Source of the DNA: Streptococcus sp. 68
GTDB taxonomy: Bacteria; Bacillota; Bacilli; Lactobacillales; Streptococcaceae
DNA: 64,000 nt
Direction: 5' to 3'
Assembly: GCF_013277415.1 (NCBI RefSeq)
Contig: NZ_VMMX01000008.1
Location: 1-64,000, forward strand
The stretch's first letter is position 1. Each line of letters opens with the position of its first letter. Shown here one piece after another: positions 54,739-64,000 of the stretch. The position numbers were made by a program, and so were the translations under genes. The notes under the pieces were generated by a model. It did not search any database, was not told the DNA's origin, and saw nothing but the letters and a program-made list of their open reading frames with translations.

Positions 54739-57042
54739 ATGGCAAACAAGAATACAAGTAAAACAAGACGGAGACCGTCTAAAGCAGAACTCGAAAGAAA
54801 AGAAGCGATTCAACGGATGTTGATTTCGTTGGGAATCGCCCTTTTATTGATTTTCGCAGCTTTTAAATTAGGAGCTGCAGGTATCACTCTTTACAATTTA
54901 ATTCGCTTGTTGGTGGGTAGCCTAGCCTATTTGGCAATATTTGGTATCCTGCTCTATCTCTTCTTCTTCAAGTGGATACGAAAACAGGAAGGACTCTTAT
55001 CAGGATTTTTTACCATATTTGCAGGTTTGCTCCTGATTTTTGAGGCCTACTTGGTTTGGAAATATGGTTTGGACAAGTCCGTTCTAAAAGGGACCATGGC
55101 TCAGGTTGTGACTGATTTGACTGGTTTTCGAACGACCAGTTTTGCTGGAGGGGGCCTGATTGGGGTCGCTCTTTATATTCCAACCGCCTTTCTCTTTTCA
55201 AATATCGGCACTTACTTTATTGGTTCTATCTTGATTTTAGTGGGTGCTCTCCTAGTCAGTCCTTGGTCTGTTTATGATATTGCTGAATTTTTCAGTAGAG
55301 GATTTGTCAAATGGCGGGAAGGTCATGAGCGTCGAAAAGAGGAACGCTTTGTCAAACAAGAAGAAAAAGCTCGTCAAAAGGCTGAGGAAGAGGCTAGATT
55401 AGAACAAGAAGCGGCTGAAAAAGCCTTACTCGATTTGCCTCCTGTTGATATGGAAACGGGTGAAATTCTGACAGCAGATGTTGTACTTGACGCTCCACCT
55501 TTTCCAGAAGAAGAGTGGGTGGAACCAGAAATTATCCTGCCTCAACCAGAGCTTGAATTCCCTGAACAGGAAGATGGCTCTGATGATGAAGATGTTCAGG
55601 TCGATTTTTCGGCTAAAGAAGCTCTTGAATACAAACTTCCAAGTTTACAACTCTTTGCCCCAGATAAACCCAAAGACCAGTCTAAAGAGAAGAAAATCGT
55701 TCGGGAAAATATCAAAATTCTAGAAGAAACCTTTGCTAGCTTTGGTATCAAGGTAACAGTTGAACGGGCTGAAATTGGGCCATCAGTGACCAAGTATGAA
55801 GTCAAGCCAGCAGTGGGAGTACGGGTCAACCGAATTTCCAATCTAGCAGATGATCTCGCTCTAGCCTTGGCAGCCAAGGATGTCCGAATCGAAGCACCAA
55901 TTCCTGGGAAATCTTTAGTGGGAATTGAGGTACCAAACTCTGAGATTGCGACAGTTTCTTTCCGAGAACTATGGGAACAATCGCAAACGAAAGCAGAAAA
56001 TCTCTTGGAAATTCCTCTAGGAAAGGCGGTTAATGGCACTGCAAGAGCTTTTGACCTTTCCAAAATGCCCCACTTGCTAGTTGCAGGTTCAACGGGTTCT
56101 GGGAAGTCAGTAGCTGTTAACGGCATTATCGCTAGCATCCTCATGAAGGCGAGACCTGACCAAGTTAAATTTATGATGGTCGATCCCAAGATGGTTGAAT
56201 TGTCTGTTTACAATGATATTCCCCACCTCTTGATTCCAGTCGTGACCAATCCACGCAAGGCCAGCAAGGCTCTGCAAAAGGTTGTGGATGAAATGGAAAA
56301 TCGTTATGAACTTTTTGCCAAGGTGGGAGTTCGTAACATTGCAGGCTTTAATGCCAAGGTAGAAGAGTTCAATGCCCAGTCTGAGTACAAGCAGATTCCG
56401 CTACCGCTCATTGTTGTGATTGTAGATGAGTTGGCTGACCTTATGATGGTTGCCAGCAAGGAAGTGGAAGATGCTATTATCCGTCTTGGACAGAAGGCGC
56501 GGGCTGCAGGTATCCACATGATTCTTGCAACCCAGCGTCCATCCGTTGATGTCATCTCTGGTTTGATTAAGGCCAATGTCCCATCTCGTGTCGCTTTCGC
56601 AGTTTCATCAGGGACAGACTCCCGTACGATCTTGGATGAAAATGGAGCAGAAAAACTGCTTGGTCGAGGAGACATGCTCTTTAAACCGATTGATGAAAAT
56701 CATCCAGTTCGTCTACAAGGCTCCTTTATATCGGATGACGATGTCGAACGCATCGTAAACTATATCAAAGCTCAGGCAGATGCAGACTACGATGAGAGCT
56801 TTGATCCAGGTGAGGTTTCTGAAAATGAAGGTGAATTTTCAGATGGTGAATCTGGTGGAGATCCGCTTTTTGAAGAAGCCAAGGCTTTGGTAATCGAAAC
56901 CCAGAAAGCCAGTGCATCCATGATTCAGCGTCGTTTGTCAGTTGGTTTTAACCGTGCGACCCGTCTCATGGAAGAGCTTGAGATGGCAGGTGTCATTGGT
57001 CCAGCTGAAGGTACCAAACCAAGAAAAGTATTGCAACAATAA
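54739..57042 (+). CDS. ftsK: DNA translocase FtsK/SpoIIIE
   Basis: A 767-residue septum-located pump that clears and sorts chromosome ends during division. The N-terminal region (about 25-175) has four hydrophobic segments, followed by an acidic/charged linker (about 190-310), the RecA-like motor with Walker [11 protein letters not shown] (about 448-457) and Walker [14 protein letters not shown], and a C-terminal gamma (winged-helix) domain (about 700-765, [21 protein letters not shown]) that reads KOPS-type DNA signals. The -10 box ends 7 nt before the ATG. Length is normal for streptococci. Confidence 0.95.
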   Translation: MANKNTSKTRRRPSKAELERKEAIQRMLISLGIALLLIFAAFKLGAAGITLYNLIRLLVGSLAYLAIFGILLYLFFFKWIRKQEGLLSGFFTIFAGLLLIFEAYLVWKYGLDKSVLKGTMAQVVTDLTGFRTTSFAGGGLIGVALYIPTAFLFSNIGTYFIGSILILVGALLVSPWSVYDIAEFFSRGFVKWREGHERRKEERFVKQEEKARQKAEEEARLEQEAAEKALLDLPPVDMETGEILTADVVLDAPPFPEEEWVEPEIILPQPELEFPEQEDGSDDEDVQVDFSAKEALEYKLPSLQLFAPDKPKDQSKEKKIVRENIKILEETFASFGIKVTVERAEIGPSVTKYEVKPAVGVRVNRISNLADDLALALAAKDVRIEAPIPGKSLVGIEVPNSEIATVSFRELWEQSQTKAENLLEIPLGKAVNGTARAFDLSKMPHLLVAGSTGSGKSVAVNGIIASILMKARPDQVKFMMVDPKMVELSVYNDIPHLLIPVVTNPRKASKALQKVVDEMENRYELFAKVGVRNIAGFNAKVEEFNAQSEYKQIPLPLIVVIVDELADLMMVASKEVEDAIIRLGQKARAAGIHMILATQRPSVDVISGLIKANVPSRVAFAVSSGTDSRTILDENGAEKLLGRGDMLFKPIDENHPVRLQGSFISDDDVERIVNYIKAQADADYDESFDPGEVSENEGEFSDGESGGDPLFEEAKALVIETQKASASMIQRRLSVGFNRATRLMEELEMAGVIGPAEGTKPRKVLQQ

Positions 57043-57045
57043 AAA

Positions 57046-57078
57046 ATAGCTTCTTTCCAAGTTTGGAGGGAAGCTATT
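57046..57078. terminator. Bidirectional terminator between ftsK and the convergent small gene
   Basis: AATAGCTTC-tTTCCaagtttGGAgG-GAAGCTATT with A- and T-rich flanks. Confidence 0.8.
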
Positions 57079-57083
57079 TCTGG

Positions 57084-57512
57084 CTATTGATTGGTTTTAT
57101 TTTCTGAAGTTGGCGCATTGGACTGTTTTTCGTTTTCAGTAGCAGGTTTACTTGAAGCAGGAGTAGAAGAGTCCTGAGTTGCTGTTTTCTGATCTTCTTT
57201 TTTCTCTTCCTTGACGCTAGATTTTGGTGTTTCCTCTTGCTGTGTTTTTTCTTGACTAGTGTTAGTCTCTTTAGTTGGACTGGTGTTTTCCTTAGGGGAT
57301 TCCTTTTGGATTTCTTTGACAATGGTTGTCGTCTGGCTTGTCGTAGGTTCTTTTTTAATATTTTTGTTATTATCCAAGGCATTCATGATCGTGATAGTCG
57401 CAGTAATCAAGCCGAGGATACTACCGATAGTAGCAACGGTTTTTTGAAAGACTGTAAAGCCTTTTTTGATGTGTTCTGTTTTTGGTTTTGAAGTTCTACG
57501 ATAATTAGACAT
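57084..57512 (-). CDS. Membrane-anchored Thr/Ser/Glu/Lys-rich protein (DUF6556-like)
   Basis: A 142-residue protein with a basic N-terminus (MSNYRRTSKPKTEHIKKGF), one hydrophobic segment (about 22-42, TVATIGSILGLITATITIM) and a long low-complexity tail rich in T, S, E, K, Q and P. It looks like a type II membrane protein with the tail in the cell wall space. I recall it as the streptococcal DUF6556 family; function unknown. Start 57512 follows AAAGGAGAG; a frame reaching 57617 would run through its promoter (TATAAT at 57538-57543). Confidence 0.8.
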   Translation of the reverse strand: MSNYRRTSKPKTEHIKKGFTVFQKTVATIGSILGLITATITIMNALDNNKNIKKEPTTSQTTTIVKEIQKESPKENTSPTKETNTSQEKTQQEETPKSSVKEEKKEDQKTATQDSSTPASSKPATENEKQSNAPTSENKTNQ

Positions 57513-57650
57513 ACATTCTCTCCTTTGATTAAAATTTATTATACCGCAATTCTTTAAAAAAATCTTAAAAAAAGAGGAATTGCCCTTTCTTGTCGCAAGC
57601 TCCGTTTCATGATACAATAGAAGAAGTGATTTTAGAAAGCGTGAGAAAAC

Positions 57651-58793
57651 ATGATTTACTTTGATAATTCGGCGACGACCAAGCCCTATCCTGAAGCCCT
57701 TGAAACCTATATGCAGGTCGCTTCAAAAATTTTAGGAAATCCATCTAGTCTCCATCGTTTGGGAGACCAGGCAACACGAATCTTAGATGCTTCTCGGCAA
57801 CAGATTGCAGATTTAATTGGTAAGAAAAGCGATGAGATTTTCTTTACTTCTGGTGGAACAGAAGGGGATAACTGGGTTATCAAGGGAGTAGCATTTGAAA
57901 AAGCCCAGTTTGGTAAGCACATCATCGTATCAGCCATTGAACATCCAGCAGCCAAAGAATCAGCTCTTTGGTTGAAATCTCAAGGTTTTGAAGTGGATTT
58001 TGCTCCAGTAGATGAGAAAGGATTTGTGGATGTTGAGGCGCTAGCAGATTTGATAAGACCTGATACGACCCTCGTTTCCATCATGGCAGTTAACAATGAA
58101 ATCGGCTCGATCCAACCTATTGAGGCTATTTCAGAATTGTTGGCAGATCAGCCGACTATTTCCTTCCACGTTGATGCGGTTCAGGCGCTTGCTAAGATTC
58201 CAACTGAAAAATATCTGACAGAACGAGTGGATTTCGCGACCTTTTCGAGTCATAAATTTCATGGTGTCCGAGGTGTTGGTTTTGTCTATATCAAGTCTGG
58301 CAAGAAGATTACACCTTTTTTAACAGGTGGTGGCCAGGAACGTGATTACCGTTCGACAACTGAAAATGTGGCAGGGATTGCAGCAACCGCTAAGGCTCTC
58401 CGTTTATCTATGGAAAAGCTAGATATCTTTAGGAGCAAGACTGGGCAGATGAAGGCAGTGATTCGTCAAGCACTTCTCGACTATCCAGATATTTTTGTCT
58501 TTTCAGATGAGGAAGACTTTGCCCCTCATATCCTGACTTTTGGAATCAAGGGTGTTCGTGGTGAAGTCATCGTTCACGCTTTTGAAGACTATGATATTTT
58601 CATCTCAACGACCTCTGCTTGTTCGTCCAAGGCAGGGAAACCTGCAGGTACCTTGATTGCCATGGGAGTGGACAAGGATAAGGCCCAGTCAGCTGTGCGT
58701 CTTAGTCTAGACCTTGAAAATGATATGAGTCAGGTCGAGCAGTTTTTGACCAAGTTAAAATTGATTTACAATCAAACTAGAAAAGTAAGATAG
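57651..58793 (+). CDS. Cysteine desulfurase (IscS/NifS-like) for tRNA thiolation
   Basis: A 380-residue class V aminotransferase. The PLP lysine is in [10 protein letters not shown] (about 202), and the reactive cysteine in [11 protein letters not shown] (about 324). This shorter NifS-type enzyme differs from SufS at 42433-43659. It sits 8 nt before thiI; in B. subtilis the matching pair NifZ-ThiI makes 4-thiouridine in tRNA, so the same role is likely. It begins [18 protein letters not shown]. Confidence 0.92.
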   Translation: MIYFDNSATTKPYPEALETYMQVASKILGNPSSLHRLGDQATRILDASRQQIADLIGKKSDEIFFTSGGTEGDNWVIKGVAFEKAQFGKHIIVSAIEHPAAKESALWLKSQGFEVDFAPVDEKGFVDVEALADLIRPDTTLVSIMAVNNEIGSIQPIEAISELLADQPTISFHVDAVQALAKIPTEKYLTERVDFATFSSHKFHGVRGVGFVYIKSGKKITPFLTGGGQERDYRSTTENVAGIAATAKALRLSMEKLDIFRSKTGQMKAVIRQALLDYPDIFVFSDEEDFAPHILTFGIKGVRGEVIVHAFEDYDIFISTTSACSSKAGKPAGTLIAMGVDKDKAQSAVRLSLDLENDMSQVEQFLTKLKLIYNQTRKVR

Positions 58794-58801
58794 GAGCATT
58801 C

Positions 58802-60016
58802 ATGCAGTATTCAGAAATTATGATTCGCTACGGTGAGCTGTCAACCAAGGGCAAAAACCGTATGCGTTTCATCAATAAACTTCGCAATAATATTTCAGAC
58901 GTTTTGTCTATCTATCCCCAAGTTAAGGTAACCGCAGATCGTGATCGTGCCCATGCATACCTCAATGGCGCGGATTACACAGCAGTTGCAGAATCGCTTA
59001 AGCAAGTCTTTGGAATTCAGAATTTTTCTCCAGTATATAAGGTTGAAAAATCTGTAGAAGTTCTGAAGTCTTCTGTCCAAGAGATTATGCAGGACATCTA
59101 CAAGGAAGGCATGACCTTTAAAATCTCTAGTAAACGTAGCGATCACAACTTTGAATTGGATAGTCGTGAACTCAACCAAACCCTTGGAGGAGCTGTTTTC
59201 GAAGCTATTCCAAACGTACAAGCTCAAATGAAAAGTCCTGACATCAATCTTCAGGTGGAGATTAGAGAAGAGGCAGCCTACCTTTCTTATGAAACTATTC
59301 GTGGGGCTGGTGGTTTGCCAGTTGGAACTTCAGGTAAAGGGATGCTTATGTTGTCAGGAGGGATTGACTCACCTGTAGCAGGTTATCTTGCTTTGAAACG
59401 TGGAGTGGATATTGAGGCAGTTCACTTTGCTAGCCCACCTTACACCAGTCCTGGTGCTCTTAAAAAAGCCCAAGATTTGACCCGTAAATTAACCAAGTTT
59501 GGTGGAAATATCCAGTTTATCGAAGTGCCTTTTACAGAGATTCAAGAGGAAATCAAAGCCAAAGCGCCAGAAGCCTATCTCATGACCTTGACGCGTCGTT
59601 TTATGATGCGGATTACCGACCGTATTCGTGAGGTACGAAATGGCTTGGTTATCATCAATGGGGAAAGTCTAGGTCAAGTAGCCAGCCAAACCCTTGAAAG
59701 TATGCAGGCTATTAATGCTGTTACAAACACTCCCATCATCCGTCCAGTTGTGACAATGGATAAGTTGGAAATCATTGACATTGCTCAGGCAATCGATACC
59801 TTTAACATTTCAATCCAACCGTTTGAAGACTGTTGTACGATTTTTGCACCAGATCGTCCAAAGACTAATCCTAAGATTAAGAATGCAGAGCAGTATGAAG
59901 CACGTATGGATGTTGAAGGCTTAGTTGAGCGAGCAGTGGCTGGAATTATGATTACTGAGATTACACCTCAAGCTGAAAAAGATGAAGTCGATGACTTGAT
60001 TGACAATCTGCTCTAA
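58802..60016 (+). CDS. thiI: tRNA 4-thiouridine synthase ThiI
   Basis: A 404-residue tRNA sulfurtransferase that adds sulfur to U8 of tRNAs. It has an N-terminal ferredoxin-like and THUMP region (about 60-165), then the ATP-binding PP-loop [13 protein letters not shown] (about 184-189) and the adenylation domain. The C-terminal rhodanese domain of E. coli ThiI is absent, as is usual in Gram-positives, so sulfur must come directly from the adjacent cysteine desulfurase. AGGAGC lies before ATG 58802. Confidence 0.94.
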   Translation: MQYSEIMIRYGELSTKGKNRMRFINKLRNNISDVLSIYPQVKVTADRDRAHAYLNGADYTAVAESLKQVFGIQNFSPVYKVEKSVEVLKSSVQEIMQDIYKEGMTFKISSKRSDHNFELDSRELNQTLGGAVFEAIPNVQAQMKSPDINLQVEIREEAAYLSYETIRGAGGLPVGTSGKGMLMLSGGIDSPVAGYLALKRGVDIEAVHFASPPYTSPGALKKAQDLTRKLTKFGGNIQFIEVPFTEIQEEIKAKAPEAYLMTLTRRFMMRITDRIREVRNGLVIINGESLGQVASQTLESMQAINAVTNTPIIRPVVTMDKLEIIDIAQAIDTFNISIQPFEDCCTIFAPDRPKTNPKIKNAEQYEARMDVEGLVERAVAGIMITEITPQAEKDEVDDLIDNLL

Positions 60017-60052
60017 TCAGAAAACACAAAAGAATAGCGAAAATCAGGAAAG

Positions 60053-60099
60053 AAAGTTAGTTTTTTCTCTAAAAACAGGTAAAAAAACTGACTTTTTTT
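60053..60099 (+). terminator. Terminator of thiI
   Basis: AAAGTTAGTTTTTT and AAAAAAACTGACTTT pair, followed by TTTT. Confidence 0.8.
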
Positions 60100-60111
60100 C
60101 TATTTTTATGA

Positions 60112-60117
60112 TATAAT
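60112..60117 (+). promoter_or_regulatory. -10 box of the esterase/ATP-grasp operon
   Basis: TGATATAAT ends at 60117 (extended -10). The transcript start should lie near 60124, giving about 29 nt before ATG 60153. Confidence 0.6.
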
Positions 60118-60152
60118 GAGATAAAATTTTGAATATAGAGAGTTTTCTGACA

Positions 60153-60977
60153 ATGAATCATTCCTACTTTTATTTAAAAATGAAAGAACACAAACTCAAG
60201 GTTCCTTATACAGGTAAGGAGCGCCGTGTACGTGTTCTTCTACCTAAAGATTATGAGAAAGACACGGACCGTTCCTATCCTGTTGTATACTTTCATGACG
60301 GGCAAAATGTTTTTTATAGCAAAGAGTCTTTCATTGGTCATTCATGGAAGATTATTCCAGCTATTAAGCGTAATCCTGATATCAGTCGCATGATTGTCGT
60401 TGCTATTGACAATGATGGCATGGGGCGGATGAATGAGTATGCGGCATGGAAGTTCCAAGAGTCTCCTATCCCAGGGCAGCAGTTTGGCGGTAAGGGTGTG
60501 GAGTATGCAGAGTTTGTCATGGAGGTGGTCAAGCCTTTTATCGATGAAACTTATCGTACAAAAGCAGACCGCCAGCATACAGCCATGATTGGTTCCTCAT
60601 TAGGAGGGAATATTACCCAGTTTATCGGCTTGGAATACCAAGACCAAATTGGTTGCTTGGGCGTCTTTTCATCTGCCAACTGGCTCCACCAAGAAGCCTT
60701 TAACCGCTATATTGAGCGCCAGAAATTATCGCTTGACCAGCGCATCTTCATCTATGTGGGAACGGAAGAAGCGGATGATACGGACAAGACCTTGATGGCT
60801 GGTAATATCAAACAAGCCTACATTGATTCATCGCTACGCTATTACCATGATTTGATAGCAGGGGGAGTACATCTGGATAATCTTGTGCTGAAAGTTCAGT
60901 CTGGTGCCATCCATAGTGAAATCCCTTGGTCAGAAAATCTACCCGATTGTCTGAGATTTTTTGCAGAAAAATGGTAA
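60153..60977 (+). CDS. Esterase family alpha/beta hydrolase 1
   Basis: A 274-residue protein resembling the putative esterase (esterase D/Fes-like, PF00756) family. The nucleophile elbow reads GSSLGGNITQF, with the oxyanion-side motif VVYFHDGQNVF near residue 50 and a late His in GAIHSEIPWSENLP. No signal peptide, so it acts in the cytoplasm. Start 60153 is chosen because it lies after the predicted transcript start; TTG 60129 and ATG 60180 are alternatives. It heads a three-gene operon with a second esterase and an ATP-grasp enzyme. Substrate unknown. Confidence 0.87.
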   Translation: MNHSYFYLKMKEHKLKVPYTGKERRVRVLLPKDYEKDTDRSYPVVYFHDGQNVFYSKESFIGHSWKIIPAIKRNPDISRMIVVAIDNDGMGRMNEYAAWKFQESPIPGQQFGGKGVEYAEFVMEVVKPFIDETYRTKADRQHTAMIGSSLGGNITQFIGLEYQDQIGCLGVFSSANWLHQEAFNRYIERQKLSLDQRIFIYVGTEEADDTDKTLMAGNIKQAYIDSSLRYYHDLIAGGVHLDNLVLKVQSGAIHSEIPWSENLPDCLRFFAEKW

Positions 60978-60998
60978 GTTAAGAAAGGAAAAAACGAA

Positions 60999-61739
60999 AT
61001 GCATATTGAACATCTTAGCCACTGGAGTGGCAATCTTAACCGTGAAATGTACCTTAACCGTTATGGACATGCTGGGATTCCAGTTGTGGTCTTTGCTTCA
61101 TCAGGTGGTAGTCACAACGAATACTATGATTTTGGTATGATTGATGCCTGTGCTTCCTTTATCGAGGAAGGCCGTGTTCAGTTCTTTACCCTATCCAGTG
61201 TAGACAGTGAGAGCTGGTTGGCCACTTGGAAAAACGGTCACGACCAAGCAGAGATGCACCGAGCCTACGAACGTTATGTGATTGAGGAGGCCATTCCTTT
61301 TATCAAGCACAAGACAGGTTGGTTTGATGGCATGATGACGACAGGTTGCTCTATGGGAGCCTATCATGCACTCAATTTCTTCCTCCAGCATCCAGATGTC
61401 TTTACCAAAGTGATTGCTCTTAGTGGTGTTTACGACGCACGTTTCTTTGTCGGCGATTACTACAATGACGATGCTATTTACCAAAACTCGCCAGTAGATT
61501 ATATCTGGAATCAGAACGACGGCTGGTTTATTGACCGTTATCGTCAGGCAGAGATTGTGCTTTGTACGGGTCTTGGTGCCTGGGAACAAGATGGTCTACC
61601 ATCTTTCTACAAGCTGAAAGAAGCCTTTGACCAGAAACAAATTCCAGCCTGGTTTGCTGAATGGGGACACGATGTCGCCCACGACTGGGAATGGTGGCGC
61701 AAACAAATGCCTTATTTCCTCGGCAATCTCTATTTATAA
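60999..61739 (+). CDS. Esterase family alpha/beta hydrolase 2
   Basis: A 246-residue hydrolase of the same general family as its neighbour, with nucleophile elbow TGCSMGAYHALNFF (Ser) and a C-terminal WGHDVAHDWEWWRKQMPYF carrying the likely catalytic His. It has no export signal. AGAAAGGA stands before ATG 60999, 21 nt after the first esterase, and 12 nt separate it from the ATP-grasp gene. Two different serine hydrolases side by side suggest that a shared ester or amide-type metabolite is handled. Confidence 0.87.
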   Translation: MHIEHLSHWSGNLNREMYLNRYGHAGIPVVVFASSGGSHNEYYDFGMIDACASFIEEGRVQFFTLSSVDSESWLATWKNGHDQAEMHRAYERYVIEEAIPFIKHKTGWFDGMMTTGCSMGAYHALNFFLQHPDVFTKVIALSGVYDARFFVGDYYNDDAIYQNSPVDYIWNQNDGWFIDRYRQAEIVLCTGLGAWEQDGLPSFYKLKEAFDQKQIPAWFAEWGHDVAHDWEWWRKQMPYFLGNLYL

Positions 61740-61751
61740 AAGGAGTTACCT

Positions 61752-62918
61752 ATGAATTACCTTGTTATTTCTCCCTACTATCCACAAAACTTTCAACAGT
61801 TTACCATCGAACTAGCTAATAAAGGCATCACAGTCTTGGGGATTGGCCAAGAACCATACGAGCAATTGGATGAACCTTTACGCAATAGCCTAACCGAATA
61901 TTTCCGTGTGGACAATCTTGAGAACATAGATGAAGTCAAACGTGCAGTTGCTTTTCTCTTTTATAAACATGGTCCAATTGATCGCATCGAATCCCACAAT
62001 GAATATTGGTTAGAGTTGGACGCAAGTCTTCGTGAGCAATTCAATGTTTTTGGTGCCAAACCAGAGGATCTCAAAAAGACGAAATTTAAGTCTGAAATGA
62101 AGAAGCTTTTCAAAAAAGCAGGTGTCCCTGTGGTACCTGGAGCTGTTATCAAGACTGAAGCAGATGTGGATCAAGCTGTGAATGAAATCGGCCTTCCAAT
62201 GATTGCCAAACCTGACAATGGAGTGGGAGCAGCCGCGACCTTTAAGCTTGAAACAGAAGACGATATCAATCACTTCAAGCAAGAATGGGACCATTCGACC
62301 GTTTATTTCTTTGAAAAATTTGTCACTTCCAGCGAAATTTGCACCTTTGATGGTCTAGTGGACAAGTATGGAAAGATTGTCTTCTCAACAACCTTTGACT
62401 ACGCCTATACACCGCTTGATCTGATGATTTACAAGATGGACAATTCTTATTACGTTCTCAAGGATATGGATCCTAAATTACGTAAATATGGTGAGGCAAT
62501 TGTCAAGGAATTTGGCATGAAAGAACGGTTCTTCCATATTGAGTTCTTCCGTGAAGGGGATGATTACATTGCCATCGAGTACAATAACCGTCCTGCAGGT
62601 GGTTTCACTATCGATGTTTATAATTTTGCTCATTCCTTGGACCTCTATCGTGGCTACGCAGCTATAGTCGCAGGAGAAGAGTTCCCAGCGTCAGAGTTTG
62701 AACCTCAGTATTGTTTGGCTACATCACGTCGTGCAAATGCTCACTATGTCTATTCAGAAGAGGATTTGCTTGACAAATATAGCCAGCAGTTTAAGGTTAA
62801 AAAAATCATGCCAGCGGCCTTTGCGGAACTTCAAGGAAATTACCTGTATATGTTGACAACTCCGAGTCGACAAGAAATGGAGCAGATGATTAAGGACTTT
62901 GGTCAGCGTCAGGCTTAA
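61752..62918 (+). CDS. ATP-grasp ligase-like protein
   Basis: A 388-residue ATP-grasp enzyme. It has a pre-ATP-grasp domain at the N-terminus (YLVISPYYPQNFQQFTIELA), nucleotide-binding MIAKPDNGVGAAATFKL near 155-170, and metal/ATP ligands in HIEFFREGDDYIAIEYNNRPAGG (about 275-297). Such enzymes form carboxylate-amine or carboxylate-thiol bonds through an acyl-phosphate; the closest named relatives are carbamoyl-phosphate synthase-type proteins. AGGAG precedes ATG 61752. With the two esterases upstream it forms an operon ending at a strong terminator. The product made is unknown. Confidence 0.88.
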   Translation: MNYLVISPYYPQNFQQFTIELANKGITVLGIGQEPYEQLDEPLRNSLTEYFRVDNLENIDEVKRAVAFLFYKHGPIDRIESHNEYWLELDASLREQFNVFGAKPEDLKKTKFKSEMKKLFKKAGVPVVPGAVIKTEADVDQAVNEIGLPMIAKPDNGVGAAATFKLETEDDINHFKQEWDHSTVYFFEKFVTSSEICTFDGLVDKYGKIVFSTTFDYAYTPLDLMIYKMDNSYYVLKDMDPKLRKYGEAIVKEFGMKERFFHIEFFREGDDYIAIEYNNRPAGGFTIDVYNFAHSLDLYRGYAAIVAGEEFPASEFEPQYCLATSRRANAHYVYSEEDLLDKYSQQFKVKKIMPAAFAELQGNYLYMLTTPSRQEMEQMIKDFGQRQA

Positions 62919-62927
62919 GAGACTATC

Positions 62928-62960
62928 GGATTAAGGAAATTTACTCCCTTAATCCTTTTG
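62928..62960 (+). terminator. Terminator of the esterase/ATP-grasp operon
   Basis: GGATTAAGG and CCTTAATCC pair perfectly around a 10-nt loop, followed by TTTTG. Confidence 0.85.
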
Positions 62961-63202
62961 TTTTGTCTGATAAAAAATAAGAGCATCCTAACAAGGTAGC
63001 TATCATAAAACTTGTTCGATAACTATTTGAAGCAGGATTAGGTGGTCAGAAATTGAATTTTAACATTTCAATTGAGTCATAGTATTGTGCTTTCGTATCC
63101 TTAAATCAGCTAAAAGGATCCATGACGACACCTATACGATATAGTTTTCAAGATACCAAACAAGTCTATTAAAATATTCAGGTGACGCATAGATATAGTT
63201 AA
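62961..63202. other. Gene-free spacer before hsdM
   Basis: About 240 bases without an open frame of note. The text is AT-rich with no clear BOX or RUP match and no strong hairpin. It may be remnant DNA at the border of the variable restriction locus. Confidence 0.4.
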
Positions 63203-63231
63203 TTGAAGCTTTGTTTGAAATCTGATAAAAT
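63203..63231 (+). promoter_or_regulatory. hsdM promoter
   Basis: TTGAAG (63203-63208), 17-nt spacer, TAAAAT (63226-63231) with upstream TGA forming an extended -10. Confidence 0.65.
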
Positions 63232-63273
63232 AATGATGTTACTAAGTTTTAAAAACTAAAGAAAAGGGAAGAT

Positions 63274-64000
63274 ATGATTACAGGCGAATTAAAAAATAAA
63301 ATCGATCAGTTGTGGGAAATTCTTTGGACAGAAGGAAATGCAAATCCTTTAACAAATATTGAACAGTTGACTTATCTCTTATTTATGAAAGATTTGGATA
63401 GTGTCGAGCTTGGACGTGAAAGTGATGCTGAATTTTTAGGGATTCCTTATGAGGGAGTTTTTCCAAAAGATAAACCTGAATACCGTTGGTCAACTTTTAA
63501 AAATATAGGAGATGCTCAGGAAGTTTATCGTTTAATGACTCAGGAGATTTTTCCGTTTATTAAAAATCTCAAGGGGGATACAGATGATACAGCCTTTTCA
63601 CGATATATGCGAGAAGCTATTTTTCAAATAAATAAACCTGCTACGCTTCAAAAGGCAATTTCTATCTTAGATGTTTTTCCAACTAGGGGATTAGATGTAG
63701 ATTTTGATAATGACAAACAAAGTATTACTGATATCGGAGATATCTATGAATATCTGTTATCAAAATTGTCGACCGCAGGTAAAAATGGACAGTTCCGTAC
63801 ACCTCGTCACATCATCGATATGATGGTTGAGTTGATGCAACCGACTATCAAAGATATTATCTCAGATCCTGCTATGGGTTCTGCTGGCTTCTTAGTATCT
63901 GCTAGCCGTTACTTAAAGCGTAAGAAAGATGAATGGGAAACCAATACAGATAATATCAATCATTTTCATAATCAGATGTTTCATGGAAATGATACGGATA
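63274..64000 (+). CDS. hsdM: Type I restriction-modification methyltransferase subunit (partial)
   Basis: The first 242 residues of HsdM; the frame is open to the end of the window. The N-terminal helical HsdM domain (LKNKIDQLWEILWTEGN, IEQLTYLLFMKDLD) is followed by KNGQFRTPRHIIDMMVELM and the SAM-binding motif DPAMGSAGFLV (from about 198). It adenine-methylates DNA with HsdS and supports HsdR cleavage. AAAGGGAAGAT precedes ATG 63274. hsdS and hsdR must lie beyond the window. In pneumococci the locus at this position has rearranging hsdS genes, but that cannot be seen here. Confidence 0.93.
   Translation, partial: MITGELKNKIDQLWEILWTEGNANPLTNIEQLTYLLFMKDLDSVELGRESDAEFLGIPYEGVFPKDKPEYRWSTFKNIGDAQEVYRLMTQEIFPFIKNLKGDTDDTAFSRYMREAIFQINKPATLQKAISILDVFPTRGLDVDFDNDKQSITDIGDIYEYLLSKLSTAGKNGQFRTPRHIIDMMVELMQPTIKDIISDPAMGSAGFLVSASRYLKRKKDEWETNTDNINHFHNQMFHGNDTD

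Noticed and set aside
62961..63273. Insertion-sequence remnant before hsdM
   Set aside because: No transposase-like frame or terminal inverted repeats could be found.

Overview
ORGANISM. The window reads as chromosome of a Mitis-group Streptococcus very close to S. pneumoniae but probably S. mitis, S. pseudopneumoniae or S. oralis. The gene order from clpE through folD, the nucleoside genes, parE/parC, suf, dacA, ssrA, fruRKA, ftsK and thiI to hsdM matches the pneumococcal chromosome as I remember it. BOX repeats are present, and the tmRNA tag is AKNNTSYALAA. Three things point away from a classical pneumococcus: an ant (aminoglycoside adenylyltransferase-like) gene between parE and parC, Asp91 in ParC, and an mntH gene. 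Almost all of it is ordinary core chromosome; no prophage, CRISPR array or intact insertion sequence was seen. LAYOUT. 1-3.4 kb: BOX remnant, NUDIX hydrolase, CtsR-controlled clpE, YkuJ-like protein. 3.5-7.9 kb: amino-acid ABC permease/ATPase, folD behind a perfect MET-box palindrome, an unknown protein with a possible ADP-ribosyltransferase-like motif, nnrD. 8-26 kb: nucleoside salvage. rpiA-deoB-DUF1697-punA, then deoD, then methyltransferase-pdp-deoC-cdd-pnrA and an ABC nucleoside importer; rpsT, coaA and small genes lie between. Pentose phosphates from nucleosides feed central metabolism through DeoB, DeoC and RpiA. 26-36 kb: plsY, parE, the ant + CPBP pair, parC, ilvE behind a perfect CodY box, and an orphan oligopeptide-binding lipoprotein. 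36-45.6 kb: tRNA-Tyr and tRNA-Gln, rpsA, fRMsr, dnaX, and the sufCDSUB Fe-S operon. 45.6-57.5 kb: BOX, dacA (PBP3), an AI-2E transporter, ssrA, mntH, tRNA-Ser, the fructose operon fruR-fruK-fruA, ftsK. 57.6-64 kb: cysteine desulfurase-thiI, an esterase-esterase-ATP-grasp operon of unknown role, and the start of a type I restriction hsdM that runs off the window. HIGHLIGHT. The most unusual item is the 915-residue secreted protein at 11743-14490, set between punA and deoD. It carries a YSIRK-like signal peptide, a calcium-binding-like Asp-rich segment, a class 3 lipase domain (GHSLGG), two tandem F-type lectin domains each with a complete HX26RXDX4(R/K) fucose motif, and a C-terminal domain that resembles domain 4 of cholesterol-dependent cytolysins (pneumolysin/lectinolysin). 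The pore-forming part of a cytolysin is absent. This looks like a host-membrane-targeted lipase built from toxin modules. Other signals worth checking: five genes whose extended -10 box ends exactly 7 nt before the ATG (predicted leaderless mRNAs), a metalloregulator-like palindrome on the mntH promoter, three direct repeats at the fruR promoter, and the uncharacterised esterase/esterase/ATP-grasp operon.
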